A stretch of DNA of 64,000 nt from Welwitschia mirabilis (Eukaryota > Gnetophyta > Gnetopsida > Welwitschiales): the NCBI GenBank assembly GCA_051453625.1, contig JBOZIK010000001.1, positions 146,903,388 through 146,967,387 on the forward strand, read 5' to 3'. Every line of letters starts with the position of its first letter. Within the stretch, counting starts at the first letter, position 1. A model generated the notes under the pieces. The model saw nothing but the letters and a program-made list of their open reading frames with translations. It searched no databases and was not told the DNA's origin. Of the stretch, positions 51,301 to 62,838 are shown one piece after another. The translations under genes and the position numbers were made by a program.

Positions 51301-52689
51301 AGGATGAACAAATCACTCCATTTTAACAATTTCTCATACACAAGAAAAATCAACAATTTTAAATTCCCTTATTGACAAGATAAATCCTATTTTTTTTGTG
51401 CTTCGCTTAATCTCCTGTTAAACACAAATAACATGGTGTGAGAACTATAATCTTCATAGTTCCTAGTATGGTCCATGGCAAGGTATGAAATGAAAAGGGG
51501 TTCTCAAATGAAGGAGGAATATCAAGAATATACCAAAAATGACCAAGGCTCTATTTTGAATTTATCTTCTTTCACTATTACTCCATAACAGATTTCAGTA
51601 ATCTATTACACACAATCTAGGAGGAACAAAGGGTAAACTGATTACATTTTTCCTATTCATCCAGGAAGTTCAGTCCCATGGCCTTAGGACTCCCTTTAGA
51701 GTATCTCTTCCTAAAGTCTGAACAAGTGGTTACCCTGGCCAGTTTTAGATTTCTTATTTAAAAATCATCAACTAAGGTCGATAACCAAAATAAGTCAAAT
51801 CAACAACTCATCACAAGACTTAAACAAGATGGAAAGGGTTGCAATATAAAGTACCTAAAACAACACTAACATGTGCTATATGTAGTGGACATATTATGAA
51901 AACTTCATTAATACACAAGAACAACCTTATAAAAATTATACGAATATCAAATCACTTCAAAATAAATACTATTTGAGATGTAAAAGATAAGGATCACGCA
52001 AGAAAATAAAAGAAAAAATAAGAACCATATAAGAATGAAATGAAAATCATAAAACCATCCCAAATTAAAATGAAGGCTCAAGAACTCCTAAAGATTGTAA
52101 GGCTCCAAGGTTTCAAGGCTTATCCAAGCTTTAAGGTTTGGTAGTGAAGGCTTCTCAAGATACAAAATGAGAGGATAATAGGGTCTTATTTATAGCTAAG
52201 GATGTGAAATATGAGAGAATATGAAAATATTAAAAGACATCATCATAAAGGATGCTGACTAAGGTGGTGAAAGTGGTAGGAATCCATAACCCCTTTATTC
52301 AATTCCTTGCTAAGTCACTGGGTGCATTAATATCTTAATAATAAATAACAATTATGCTTGTAATAAATAAGACATTAACAGTAATAATAAAATATTTCAT
52401 AAATATAGTAGCAGTTACAATTTAAGATATTTTTAACATTTACTAGAAAAAAGAATTAACATGAGCCTTTTCAAAATATATTTTCCATGTTTAAAGGAAA
52501 AAGAGTAACGGTTACACAAAAAATTTAATATTAATGTAACCACTAATATGGCCACTACTTTAGCCACTAACATAAATACTAAGAAGGTCACTAATGATCA
52601 TAAAGAATTTACCACAAGGATATTATTACAAATTGAAAGGAATAAAAATTTATAGTATAAATTAACTATATCTCAATTTCAAGAAAATA

Positions 52690-52860
52690 AGTATAGTGAC
52701 TAAATTAAATTTCTAGATTAAATCTTGAACCTAAAAATCTAGACATGATATTATGCCACCTCTTTAAATTAAATTTTTAGACTTACTTAAATTAAATTTT
52801 TAGACTAAGTTTTAAACTTGAAAGTTTGGATATAATATTACACAACCTCTTTAAGAGCTT
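52690..52860. repeat. Degenerate tandem pair of about 105 bp
   Basis: Two units each with an AAATTTYTAGA start and an ACCTCTTTAA end, plus a shorter AAATTAAATTTTTAGACT direct repeat at 52765-52805. Confidence 0.6.
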
Positions 52861-53129
52861 TCATCCTTAAAACTTAAGCTACAATACATCTATTTTATAT
52901 TCTTAAGTAATTTTTGCTTTTGTTTCTTTTAATCATTATACTTACAAATTTGATTTTATCTTCCTTTGACTATAGTTTTCTGTTGATCCAAAACTTTAAT
53001 TAATTAAGCTTGAAATGTATAGTTTAGTTGAATATCCACTTCTTAACTGTCTAACTATAGATATTAAATTTTTTACCTTTGAAACTTAATGCAAATCATT
53101 TCTAAAGAACTTTAAAATAAATTGCTAAC

Positions 53130-53391
53130 TTGTAATCTATTATATCTTGTAGTTGACTTTTGACATATGATGTCAATATGACACTTGTATTATCTTGAAA
53201 ATACAGAAGTGTTTATTTTCTTTTATATTTAAACATTATGTAAGTTATTTATACTCCTTACTTAGGAAAGTTACTTATGAAGGTATTTTTATATGCATAT
53301 AGATTCATGTAAGAATGGTTGGCTTAAACATTTAATAAAAGCATTTGTGAAAGTTAAAGATTTTAGTTATAAAATTAGGGACATTACAATT
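53130..53391 (-). repeat. Inverted repeat, right arm
   Basis: Reverse complement of the left arm; outer end TAGGGACATTACA. Confidence 0.85.
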
Positions 53392-53829
53392 ATTCAACAA
53401 GATGTCCATTGCATCTTCATCTAAAAGTAGTTTTCCAACACCAGCTAATTAAGTCCTTAAGGAATTGAATTTATTTAGATTGGAAACAATGTTATCTTCC
53501 TCTATTATTTTCAAATTAAATACTTATTTTAGGGATATAGAAGCTAATGGAATTTTTAAACTAAATAAGGAGTTTAATGAATCCCATACATACATTTATT
53601 TTTAATTTGATTCAATTAAATGCAAATACTGATCTCCAAGTGTCAAGCTAATTATTGAAAGAGCTATGTCATCATCAGTTTTTCATTTTACTCTTGCATC
53701 TACATTTTGAGTTTTAGGAATAATACCAAATAGATAACCCCTTAATTTTTCTCAAATGAAAAAGAACCTCATTTTTGTTTTCCAAATATGAAAGTCTTGG
53801 CCTAAATTCTCAAGCTTTAAATTCCCCAT
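53392..53829 (-). pseudogene. Copia-type gag N-terminal fragment
   Basis: From an ATG at 53829-53827 the minus strand reads MGNLKLENLGQDFHIWKTKM, later GIIPKTQNVDARVK, IISLTLGDQYLHLIE, VWDSLNSLF and VSNLNKFNSLRT, then LAGVGKLLLDEDAMDILLNN. This is the standard order of copia gag (the W-K start, the WDSL step, the HLNEF...QL...DED..LL step). It breaks off at the inverted-repeat unit where the LPxSY step should follow. Few stops for its age. It is a fragment of a minus-strand copia element nested in E4. Confidence 0.8.
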
Positions 53830-54175
53830 GTTTAATATTCTATCTTTTCTTTTTAATTTCTATTCTTGAGAAATATAATAACCACCCCTCATTTAATCTT
53901 TACTACCTCATCCTACAAAAAATAATTATTTATTATTTTTACAACATAAGGATATAAAAAAGCCAAAATTTGGGAATAGCATTTGTTAATTGGAAAAGCT
54001 ATAAAAGAAATGGAAGATAGTAGAAGGTAATTGAATGCTGTGATTTTTAACAAAATCAAGTAGAATGCAAAACGAATCATACTAGGTGGAATTCATAGGA
54101 GCCTGTCAAGAATTCTTGTGCCCTCCAAAGGAAGATAGAATAAAATTTGCATAGTATTAATGGTTATATCTATTA
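53830..54175. other. Unassigned flank of the nested segment
   Basis: Between the copia gag start and the resumption of E4. Probably copia 5' leader; no motif seen. Confidence 0.4.
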
Positions 54176-54560
54176 AAGATTCTTAACTAGTACTTAAGTC
54201 TTAGTAGTTCTAGATGATTTAAAGATATTTTTAATTTATACCGATGCATCTGAAGAAGGTCTTAGAGCACTCCTTGAACAAGATAAAAGAGTAATAGCTT
54301 ATGAATCAAGACAACTTAAAACTCATTAGACAAACTATCCTATTCATGATCTTGAATTAGTTGTAGTAACTTTTGCTTTAAAATTGTAAAAGAGTTATCT
54401 CTATGATATAAATTTTCAAGTATGGACAAACCCTAAGAATTTAAAATACATTTTTACTTAACTAAACTTGAACCTTATGAAAAATGATCTAAAGATTTTA
54501 TACTATGAAGATAAGGGAAATAGAGTTGTAGATTCTCTTAGAAGATGAGGTTATCTTAAA
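54176..54560 (+). pseudogene. E4 RNase H
   Basis: VLDDLKIFLIYTDASEEGL opens the domain with its first catalytic Asp; then VIAYESRQLKTH, NYPIHDLELVVVTFALK follow, a textbook gypsy RNase H. It retains most residues but has stops. Confidence 0.85.
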
Positions 54561-54599
54561 ATAATTATGGAAATTTAAAGCTAAATTTCTACCATTATA

Positions 54600-55820
54600 T
54601 TAGAGGAACAAAAAAAGGATGAGAATTGTTTAAAGTTAAAGGACTACTTAGAAAAATCAATAGGTTTTAGAAAATTGTAGTATCAATTCATATGGTATTA
54701 TCAGATTTAAGGGAAGACTTTTAGCTCCTTATGTAGATGGAATGAAATATAAGCTATTATTTTAATTTCATAATCCACCTATAGCAGGTCATCCTGAAGG
54801 AATAAAATGTATTAAAATATGAAACAAACATTTTGATGACCACAGATGAAAAAGGATATAGTAAAATTTATGTCAAGATTCCTTGATTATCAACAAGTTA
54901 AAGTAGAACATAGAAATCCAATAGGATTACTTTATTCTCATGATGTTCTAGAATATAAATGGAATATGACTTGTATGGACTTTATTATCAAAAACTCAAA
55001 AAGAGAATAACTCTATTATGGTAAGAATTAATAGATCAACTAAGTTAGCATATTTCATTCTAGTAAATTCTACTTATGATTCTAGAGATATAGCTAAAGT
55101 ATATATTTGAAATGTTATTCAGTCACATGATGTGTCTTTAGTAATTGTCTCTAATGAAGATTCAAAATTTATTTATGTTTTAGCAAGAATTACAAATGGG
55201 TTTAGGAACCAAGTTACATATGAGCACTACATTTCATCATTAAATAGATGATCAGGCAGAAAGAGTTAATCAAATTTTAGAATATCTTCTTAAATCATTT
55301 ATTTTAGATAAACCCAAGAGTTGGAAAGATTACCTATCATTGGTAGAATTTGCATGTACTAATAGTTATCAGAGTTCAATCCAAATGGATCCATTTGAAG
55401 CCTTATATGGTAGAAAGTATAGATAACCTACTTCATGAATAGAACCTAAAGAAAGATTAATGATAGAACTAGAAATGTTACAAGAAATAGAAAGTAAAAT
55501 AACAATCATTAAGAATAGACTTAAAGAAGCATCAAACAAATAAAAGATGTATGTAGACTATCAAAGAAAAGATTTTGAATTCAAAATAGATGATCATGTA
55601 GATTTTAAAGTGTCAACAATGAAATTAGTAATAAGAGGAATTAATAAATTAAAATTAGCTTCTCCATTCCTTGGGCTATTTGAAATATTAGAAAAAGTTG
55701 AACATGGTGCATATAATCTTGTTCTACCTCCTCTATTATTACACATGCATGATGTTTTTTATATAATTATGCTAATAAAGTATATTGTAAATCCTTATCA
55801 TGTGTTAAATTAGTTTCATA
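54600..55820 (+). pseudogene. E4 integrase
   Basis: The core end is very clear: LGTKLHMSTTFHH (near 55200), QAERVNQILE, SWKDYLSLVEFACTNSYQSS, DPFEALYGRKYR. The last frame, 55547-55813, starts MYVDYQRKDFEFKIDDHVDF and ends HDVFYIIMLIKYIVNPYHVL, the C-terminal domain typical of Tekay/Del-type chromoviruses (usual HDVFHVSMLRKY). The first and second Asp regions are poorly kept. Confidence 0.85.
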
Positions 55821-55829
55821 CTTAGGTGG

Positions 55830-56010
55830 AACTAGATTGTTTAACTATAGAGAAGTTGGAAGTAGTGCTAAAACAATGAACTATCAATTTAAGAAATAGG
55901 TAGATCCATTTAATAAAGATAAAGTAGAGTAATTATAGTCTAGATGAAGCTACTTGGGAGCTAGAGAAAACATTGAAAAATAAATACCCAAATCTTTTGG
56001 AATTTCATAA
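55830..56010 (+). pseudogene. E4 chromodomain-like tail
   Basis: YSLDEATWELEKTLKNKYPNL at 55935-56000 corresponds to the end of the integrase-linked chromodomain (EATWExExxMxxxYPxLF). In chromoviruses this domain is thought to direct insertion toward marked chromatin. Confidence 0.65.
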
Positions 56011-56073
56011 TATGTAGTGAGGTGTTTTAAAGTTTTTTATGTATATTGATTTCTAGAAGTAAATCAGTCTAAC

Positions 56074-56083
56074 TGGGGGAGGA
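56074..56083 (+). promoter_or_regulatory. E4 polypurine tract
   Basis: TGGGGGAGGA immediately before the 3' LTR start TGTCACATCCC. Confidence 0.8.
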
Positions 56084-57160
56084 TGTCACATCCCATATTT
56101 TCTAAACTTTACTTACTTAAATATTAAGTATATTAATCTTTTAGTTAAATGATTAATTATCTTAATTTAAAGGCCTTATCAAAACAAGATGGCATTTCAA
56201 ATTAATCTTAAGATGGCATTTTAAATTAATCTTACTTTGTAATTTTTATAATTTATCATGAAAAATGATAAAAATTATGTTATAGGGGTTATATGAGAAA
56301 ATATATTAAAACATTTAAAATTAGATAATCCCATTATGTGAGGGATTAAAACTAATAAATTAAAGATTCAAAAGGACATAATAATATATTTTACATCTTA
56401 TTTACTGATTTAAATTCTTGGTAAATGTGATATGTGTACTATATTATGAATAAACATTTTCTTTCTTGCACTATCTAATTGATATATTTTATGTATTTTG
56501 AAAGAAATGAGCATTTGAATAAGTACATGCACTCTTACCTAGAACCAAGAATGATAAATGAGTAGATTTACTCTATCATGACATTTATGTTCTTGAGATG
56601 TGTAATAGCACTTCATTCATAGCGTACTCATTGTTTTATTCATTAGAATTAAAGCATTTATCTCATTATGTCACATGATGAAGGATTAAATAGGAGCTAG
56701 CATAATGAAATTATGCATGTAACTAACCTTACTAATTAAAGCAAGAAGGTTACTCACCTAAGTTAGATGCATGAGTGATACATATGATCTCTTTTTGTAC
56801 TCTAATGTCACTTAATACTCATACCACTTATCAATGCTAAATCATGTGATCTTATAATCTTAAGTTATGTGCCTTTGTTTATCTATATATATAGAGATCC
56901 TTTCCTCTCTTGTAAAAGGAGATACTTCCCACTTTTCATAAATACAAGTGCATTTCCTTCTTTTCTCTCTCTTTCTTTTATTCTCATGCTTATGGAGCTT
57001 GAAAGCTTGGAGCTAAGGAACTATTAAGCTTAGACCTTCATCAATCTTTAATTATCAAGGACTTACAAATATTCCTAAGTAAGTTCTTTACTCTTATTAT
57101 CCATATAACCTCTTTTTAAGATTCTAGTGGAATAATGTGATAGTTCATTAGGGAATCATT
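56084..57160 (+). repeat. E4 3' LTR, first 1.08 kb
   Basis: Aligns with 44582-45735 until GAATCATT; the rest of the 3.6-kb LTR is not found in the window. An 80-bp stretch near 56190-56235 has a local duplication (AAGATGGCATTTYAAATTAA twice). Confidence 0.85.
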
Positions 57161-57420
57161 TATTACTAGAAGAACTATAGGGTTCTAAGGCATTTGTAAA
57201 ATGCCTTAAAAGGCCTTTAAAATGCCTTAAAATGTTTTAAGGAATTTCTTCACAAAATGTCTCTAAAAAAATCTTTTGGGGCGTTTTCCCAACAAACGCC
57301 TTAAGAGAACTTACAAGGGCTTTTGAGGCGTTTTATGAAATAAGTGCCCTAAAAGGCTTTTAAAGCTTTTAAGGCATTTTACCAAGTAAACATCTTTAAA
57401 GGTATATCTTAAGGGGAAAA
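57161..57420. mobile_element. CACTA-like transposon terminus with subterminal repeats
   Basis: 57161-57175 reads TATTACTAGAAGAAC, differing from CACTACTAGAAGAAC, a common plant CACTA terminus, only by C-to-T or equivalent changes in the first three bases. The next 230 bp contain AAGGCATTT, AAAATGCCTT (twice), GGGGCGTTTT, AAACGCCTT, GAGGCGTTTT and TAAGGCATTTT. These are copies of one 10-bp motif in both orientations, as in subterminal transposase-binding regions of CACTA elements. It cuts the E4 3' LTR. The opposite terminus was not found before 64000. Confidence 0.6.
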
Positions 57421-59024
57421 AATTAAAGAATACAAAATCATGATTTGCTACTCTTTTTCCATTTGGTAATATTATTATATGTCTTCAAGTGTTAAAATAC
57501 CTTTTAGGTTTTTATTATTAGTAGTAACTAATGCATATCATACATGTTTTCCAAGTATTTAACTTCTTGCTTCTTGCATGGAAGTGTTTTAAAAGACAAA
57601 TATATAATCTATTCTTAGAGATAAATTAATATAAATCCTTTCAAACCTTCTTCCTCAAAAGTTGATCTAATCAGATACATAGCATTTTCCATATCATAAA
57701 TCTCTCTTTTAACTATCTTTTTGTTAGTTAAACTGGTATTTGATTAAGAAGAATCCAAAAGACTTTAGGCATAACCAAATGGCTGAGAATAAGATACCTC
57801 TTTTGAGGTGAGATCTTATTTCTTATTAAAATCATTACCTCATATTTTACTGCTATTTTCTTTTTTTAACCTCGAAAAGATAGATCAAGGAAGAAAAGCC
57901 CATAGCCCATTAGAGGCACAATCAACATCTCATACTGTTTATAGATGTTCTACAAAAAAAATTAAAAAACAAATAACATACCAAAATGAATTTTCCTTTA
58001 GCATTAATACAAAAGAAATCCAATGAAAAACTTCATTGCCTGCATGCATGATTAAAGAAAAAAATTAAAATTTCAAAATTTACCATAAAATCTTCATTTT
58101 CTCAAAGTTAATTTGCATAGAAAAATGATTCTATGAATGTTTCCTATTCTAATATTCCACATGCATAAAATATTGTTATGGTGCTCATTTAAACAATTGT
58201 GTAAAATATGTCGTGTTCTTTCATATAACAAGAAAAAGTAATATAAGGCCAACATCCATTGTTTCCTTTAGCTATGAACATAGGACTTCCATTACTAGAG
58301 TAAGAAAACTAAAAATTAAATCATAAAAGCTACAAGAATTATGAGCATGTATTGTGTGACACCTTGGGAAATATTAGATGTAATTTAAGAGTATTGATGA
58401 TACCTAACAATATCCAATAGCTAGATTATGGCATGCATACATGGTTAGCAAATACCTCAGGATTTTGCCCATCTTAATCTAGTGTTGGATGACTAGGAAA
58501 TATCTAAGGGAGATCCTACTCAAAAATCAAACATAAAACATTTGATAAATGTACATAAAAAATCGAAAAAGTAGGTAGAAACATGCATTATAAATTTACA
58601 CTTCATCTTTTCAATTTGGCTTTTTCATTTCTTAAAAAGCTTTAAATTAGAAACACTATTAGTTTATTCATTGTCTACAAGGGAAGAATCTTTATTATCT
58701 GCCAAGCCTTGATTTTTATTCATTGTAAGAAAGTCATTATAGTAATTATCTATCTTGTGTATCCTAGTTCCAACAAATTCTTATCATAGAGGCATTTGTA
58801 CAAACCTAGGATTCATACTAAAGGAAGGATTAAAAAACATATAACCTCATGTAATTAACATGTGAATGAAGTGAACCTCCTTTCTAAAAGCCATCAAAAC
58901 CCCTCCATGAATGAGGCTCTCCAATTCCTAACCAGATGCTACTGCTAAAGAATCCTGTTAGCTAAGGGTACTTTCAACAAAATCATTGAAAATGCTTTTA
59001 TGATTTAGAGAATTATGAACTAGA
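57421..59024. other. Sequence between CACTA-like end and ACR pseudogene
   Basis: 1.6 kb with no recognisable gene. I looked for CACTA transposase motifs on both strands and saw none. Possibly 3' flank of the ACR copy carried along. Confidence 0.4.
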
Positions 59025-60291
59025 TGAGATCACTCTACATCATAAAATTCTTATACAGATTCTTCTTTAAAAACAAGACTACCTAATCTAAACTAGTTTG
59101 TTTCATTTGTTAACAAAGCTTTTTTTGTGTTGCCAGCACCTTTAGAGGTTATGGATGTTCTCCTTTTCTTAATATAGATCTATTTCATCTAAAGATGATC
59201 TTATATTTGACCATTTTTGGTTATTATTCTTCCTTCCTATTATATATCTTTAGTTAAAGACTCAACAAAAGTAATAGACTCTTTTTCATTAAAAAGTTGA
59301 GAAATATCAGACAAAATCCCCACCCTGTCATTTATGCAGATCATCAAAATCAAACTCTATGCAATAACATTTTCAATAAAAATCAAAGATTAATTATAAA
59401 ACTCAGACAACATTTTGCTAATTCAAAGGATTCTTAAGCATGTCAGTTAAAGGAAAAATTCAATTTCGCTACTTCAAATTAATAGTCCATTACACGTCCT
59501 ATCTCTGAAACCCTACACTCAATTGCAGTCTCAAGCACTTGATAACTCTATGTTTCTTACTTTTAGTTTCTAAGGTACATACATCCATATGCTAAATGTA
59601 ATACTCTTGATAATTTTTAAAAGCTAATGTTTTCATGTTATAGTCCTCTAATTCCCTAAAACCAAAGCAAAAGATATAAAGAATGATTTAGTTTCATTTA
59701 TTACCTATGTTGCGTATGGAAATTGGATGTTATTGATGCATGAAATACACCATACTACATGTTAGTAGGATGCATACTGTATCAAATAGCAACTTTGGTT
59801 CATCAATGCAATGAATTATGACCACCAACTAAATCTTTTCATTGTAGTTTTTAATGGTTATGAGAGGTTTTTTTTCCTACTCTAACAAACTATGCCCAGT
59901 GCTAAGGAATCTGGGAACCCATAATCATGGTCTGCAAACATCAACTAATGCATGTACCTCTCTGTGTATTTCAAACCTCGAAAAAATCGATCTTGATACC
60001 TTTCTTATCATTGCTCCACTTCAAAATTCTCAGAAGCTCTTCTTTGATAGTAATTAGTTGGTCTAGATCCTTAATGGGTTGACTTATTGATTTATCAGTA
60101 GCATATACCACACATGCTATGCATGTATTATGAGTCTAGGATTTTGCTGTCACAACATTGTATCCCAGGCTCGTAATCTCTAAAGAAATTTCCAAGAGAA
60201 AACTTGAATGATCTATCCCTATCAACTTAATTACTATATATTCACCTATTGATTACACATCAACGATCCTTCCCAAACATGTTTTTGACCT
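59025..60291 (-). pseudogene. ACT-domain-repeat (ACR) protein pseudogene, introns retained
   Basis: Three exons are readable on the minus strand. 60291-59705: KTCLGRIVDV, SIGEYIVIKLIGIDHSSFLL, THNTCIACVVYATDKS, IKDLDQLITIKEELLRILK, YTERYMH, LMFADHDYG, NEPKLLFD-like DEPKLLFDTVC (ACT2 and start of ACT3). 59623-59503: YQEYYI, HMDVCTLETKSKKHRVIKCL, ETAIECRVSE. 59356 to about 59025: CINDRVGILSDISQLFNEKE and FRLGSLVFKEESV (ACT4, C-terminus). Introns of 81 and 146 bp interrupt it, with acceptors CATTAG and GCATAG. The first donor is GTAA; the second is mutated to AT. Trp of the WTHN motif is a TAG, and there are at least six further stops and two frameshifts. ACR proteins are plant regulatory proteins with four ACT domains. 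The first ACT domain was not found. Dead copy. Confidence 0.85.
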
Positions 60292-62020
60292 CTACACTCA
60301 CAAAAAAGGGATATTTTTCTCTTGTTGACAAAGATTGGAAAGGACACGATATCCTTAAAGCCATATTAGAGATTAATATTATATGATGTGTAAAGCACAT
60401 TCTCTGAATTCATTACTTCTTAAACTTTGAGGTTTGACCAATTTAATGAAATGTGAACCCTCTAGACTAGTATAATTCTAAGGCATCAGGAAGCAAAAAT
60501 TCAATGAGAGGATCCTATATCAAACTTTTCTACTTGGAAGACCATTAGAGTGTAGACAGACCCTCTGCTTTTGCAAGGGCTTAATTATTATTATAATTGT
60601 TGCTTTCACTAGAAAAGCATAGCTAGTGACTGTTTGTATGACAATATTAAAACCTAATCACTAATAAATCTCTATCATATAATTAATGCATGTGATAATG
60701 TTAAATAGGAATCCTAATGGAATTTGATATCCTCCTTTGCCCCCAATACTTCTGAGACTTCTCAATAAAATATGGTAGTAAAAATTTACAAATTGAAACA
60801 TAATTTCAATTACAAATATAATTTTCATTTATGTCTCATCCACCAACATGTAGAAGGGATGATTAACAAAGTATGCTATGGAATGTCTAATGCAGATAAA
60901 TTGGCTAATATTTGTTCCAACAATAATCAAGAAAAATAATTTAATAAATAGTGGTCCTTCCAAAAATTTAGACTAATTAAGATCTTGCAAAATTTAAACC
61001 AGCTAAGGTACTTATAAAGATAAAGCTATAACTGGCCATTAGGTCTTTGTTAACCATCATAATTCAAACCAATGTACTAACATTGAACATCCATGTTGCA
61101 ATATCAAGGGCTTCTTTTCTCTCCGCCTTTTTCGCAAGCATAATGCTTTTAAGAGAAAACGCTTCTCTCCAAAGATGACAATAAAAGAAAAATATAATTC
61201 ATAATCATCCACATCCCATTAATTTATAGTCCTAGATCTTGATCTCCAAGACCATCAAAGATAAATCATGCAAAAGCAATCAACCAACTCTAGAATCATC
61301 CTAAAGTGGAATTGGAGCATCAAATTTATATGATATATTCTATGTAAAAAAGAAAAATCTAAATCCTTAAGAGATGAAGAGATGTAAAGAATCCTACTTG
61401 GTAAGATTAAAATTGACAAAAAAAAGTGTTATTACCTTCTACATTATTGCCTTTCCTTAAGAGAAAGGAGCTGCAGGTCCTATTTGCTAGTGTAGTAGGG
61501 GAACACATAGTTGTAGTGTTTCAATGCTTAGAATGTTTGCATTTAAGAAATTAGAGGGAATTGGAAGTTGGATGTATGAAGATTCTTGATCATAGCATGC
61601 TGCATTTGTCATTATCAAATGGTAGTGCAGAAATTCCTAATTGTCAAGGCACTAGAAAACCTAGTCCTTTGAACTGGCATCTAGAATTTGAAGTTACCTC
61701 TTCTAATGAAAATAATTGAGGCCAAAGCATATATATTTCAAGAATCATTTCCTTTAGTAGTCCTTAAAGACTGAGTGCTCGTTATGACAATAATTCATAC
61801 ACATGCATATTTATTTGTTATTTCAATAAAGGTCATGACATTGAAAAGCATCTTCTTTTAGATAAACTCGAATTTAGTTAAGCTAGAGAATATTTTGGTT
61901 AACTAGGCTTTATATGTTCTCATGAAAAAGAAGTGGAGGCATACTAATCCCCTTGTTAGTAGTAGGTGGACTTCAAAATGTCATTTTTGAATGTGTGTTT
62001 TACGCATTCCATGAAGATGT
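60292..62020. other. Unassigned sequence upstream of the ACR copy
   Basis: Should hold the first ACR exons if the copy were complete. I searched the minus strand for the ACT1 motif (VDSxNxHGILLEVVQVL) and saw nothing like it. No gene supported. Confidence 0.45.
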
Positions 62021-62346
62021 GGATCCATGCAGCACATCCAGAACCGCGCACCATACCACAACCCAGGCAACCCTATAAAGCATATGTTGGGGAGGAATGA
62101 CTACCCAATGCAACTACTGATTGTGGGTGGGGAGCATAGGCATGCAGTCCTATACGCAGATGCTCCGCCCGGCAGAACTAGTTGTGGTCACATGAGGCAT
62201 AAACGCCGCATCATTTGGGGGTACCCCGACCCCACCCCCTGGTTTCGGGTTGGTACTAGTACATTTCCACACGGCGTTATACCGCGTAAAGGCGCCCCAC
62301 TTCGTAACCCATCCTGATATGAGACACGTGCCATATGGGTTGTAGA
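62021..62346. repeat. GC-rich repeat unit A
   Basis: About 55% GC and rich in CpG, against a very AT-rich surrounding. 62075-62225 is repeated at 62447-62597 with about 13 differences in 151 bp. The 96-codon frame 62027-62317 and minus-strand frames here have no recognisable similarity and are probably by-products of the GC-rich composition. Confidence 0.75.
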
Positions 62347-62446
62347 NNNNNNNNNNNNNNNNNNNNNNNNNNNNNNNNNNNNNNNNNNNNNNNNNNNNNN
62401 NNNNNNNNNNNNNNNNNNNNNNNNNNNNNNNNNNNNNNNNNNNNNN
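62347..62446. other. Assembly gap, 100 N
   Basis: Lies between two units of the GC-rich repeat; more units may be missing. Confidence 0.95.
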
Positions 62447-62597
62447 ATAAAGCATCTGTTGGGGAGGAATGACGACCCAATGCAACGACTGATTGTGGTT
62501 GAAGAGCATAGGCAGGCAGTCCTATATGCAGATGCTCCACCCGGTAGAACTAGTTGTGGTCGCATGAGGCATAAACGCCACATCATTCGGGGGTACC
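62447..62597. repeat. GC-rich repeat unit B
   Basis: Same length as 62075-62225 (151 bp), from ATAAAGCAT to GGGGGTACC, about 91% alike. The two units differ enough to be separate copies, not one misassembled twice. Confidence 0.8.
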
Positions 62598-62654
62598 AAC
62601 ATTGAAATTGAGAGGGAAAACTTAATATTAATTCTTTTATGGTTTTTCTATGTT

Positions 62655-62738
62655 TACATGAAAGAAAGAAATGGAATTACTAATAAGTCTGGCTAAACCA
62701 TTGACTCCTTGATTTTTGTCCATTCTTATAGAAATGTA
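62655..62738. repeat. 84-bp repeat flanking a gap (left)
   Basis: Matches 62839-62922 with two differences; an unmerged overlap or two haplotypes. Confidence 0.85.
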
Positions 62739-62838
62739 NNNNNNNNNNNNNNNNNNNNNNNNNNNNNNNNNNNNNNNNNNNNNNNNNNNNNNNNNNNNNN
62801 NNNNNNNNNNNNNNNNNNNNNNNNNNNNNNNNNNNNNN
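62739..62838. other. Assembly gap, 100 N, probably false
   Basis: Flanked by near-identical 84-bp ends. Confidence 0.85.

Larger units (their letters stand above)
51034..53391. mobile_element. 2.4-kb unit with about 265-bp inverted ends
   Basis: 51034-51300 and 53130-53391 are inverted copies, about 87% alike by eye, both starting TGTAAYRTCCCTAA. The start looks like a gypsy LTR start (compare TGTCACATCCC of E4). The segment also has sequence reminiscent of LTR regulatory parts (for example the GTGTGAGAACTATAATCTTCATAG region near 51435), so two LTR pieces in head-to-head order are possible. There is no transposase, no clear target duplication and no G-rich Mutator-type terminus. Confidence 0.55.
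44582..57160 (+). mobile_element. Chromovirus-like Ty3/gypsy retrotransposon E4, 3' LTR truncated
   Basis: Long LTRs, a gag with an intact zinc knuckle, protease, RT, RNase H, integrase and a chromodomain-like end, all + strand. The wording of the integrase C-terminus and the tail EATWELEKTLKNKYPNL suggest the Tekay/Del branch of chromoviruses, which also has LTRs of several kb. The middle of RT is replaced by 50266-54175. The 3' LTR stops after 1077 bp at a CACTA-like end. Confidence 0.85.

Noticed and set aside
51034-53391. Mutator-like element
   Set aside because: Long inverted ends fit, but the ends do not start with G, no 9-11-bp duplication was found and there is no transposase.
62027-62317. 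96-codon frame in the GC-rich repeat as a gene
   Set aside because: Open frames exist on both strands here simply because stops are rare in GC-rich DNA; no known motif, and the repeat unit itself breaks the frame.
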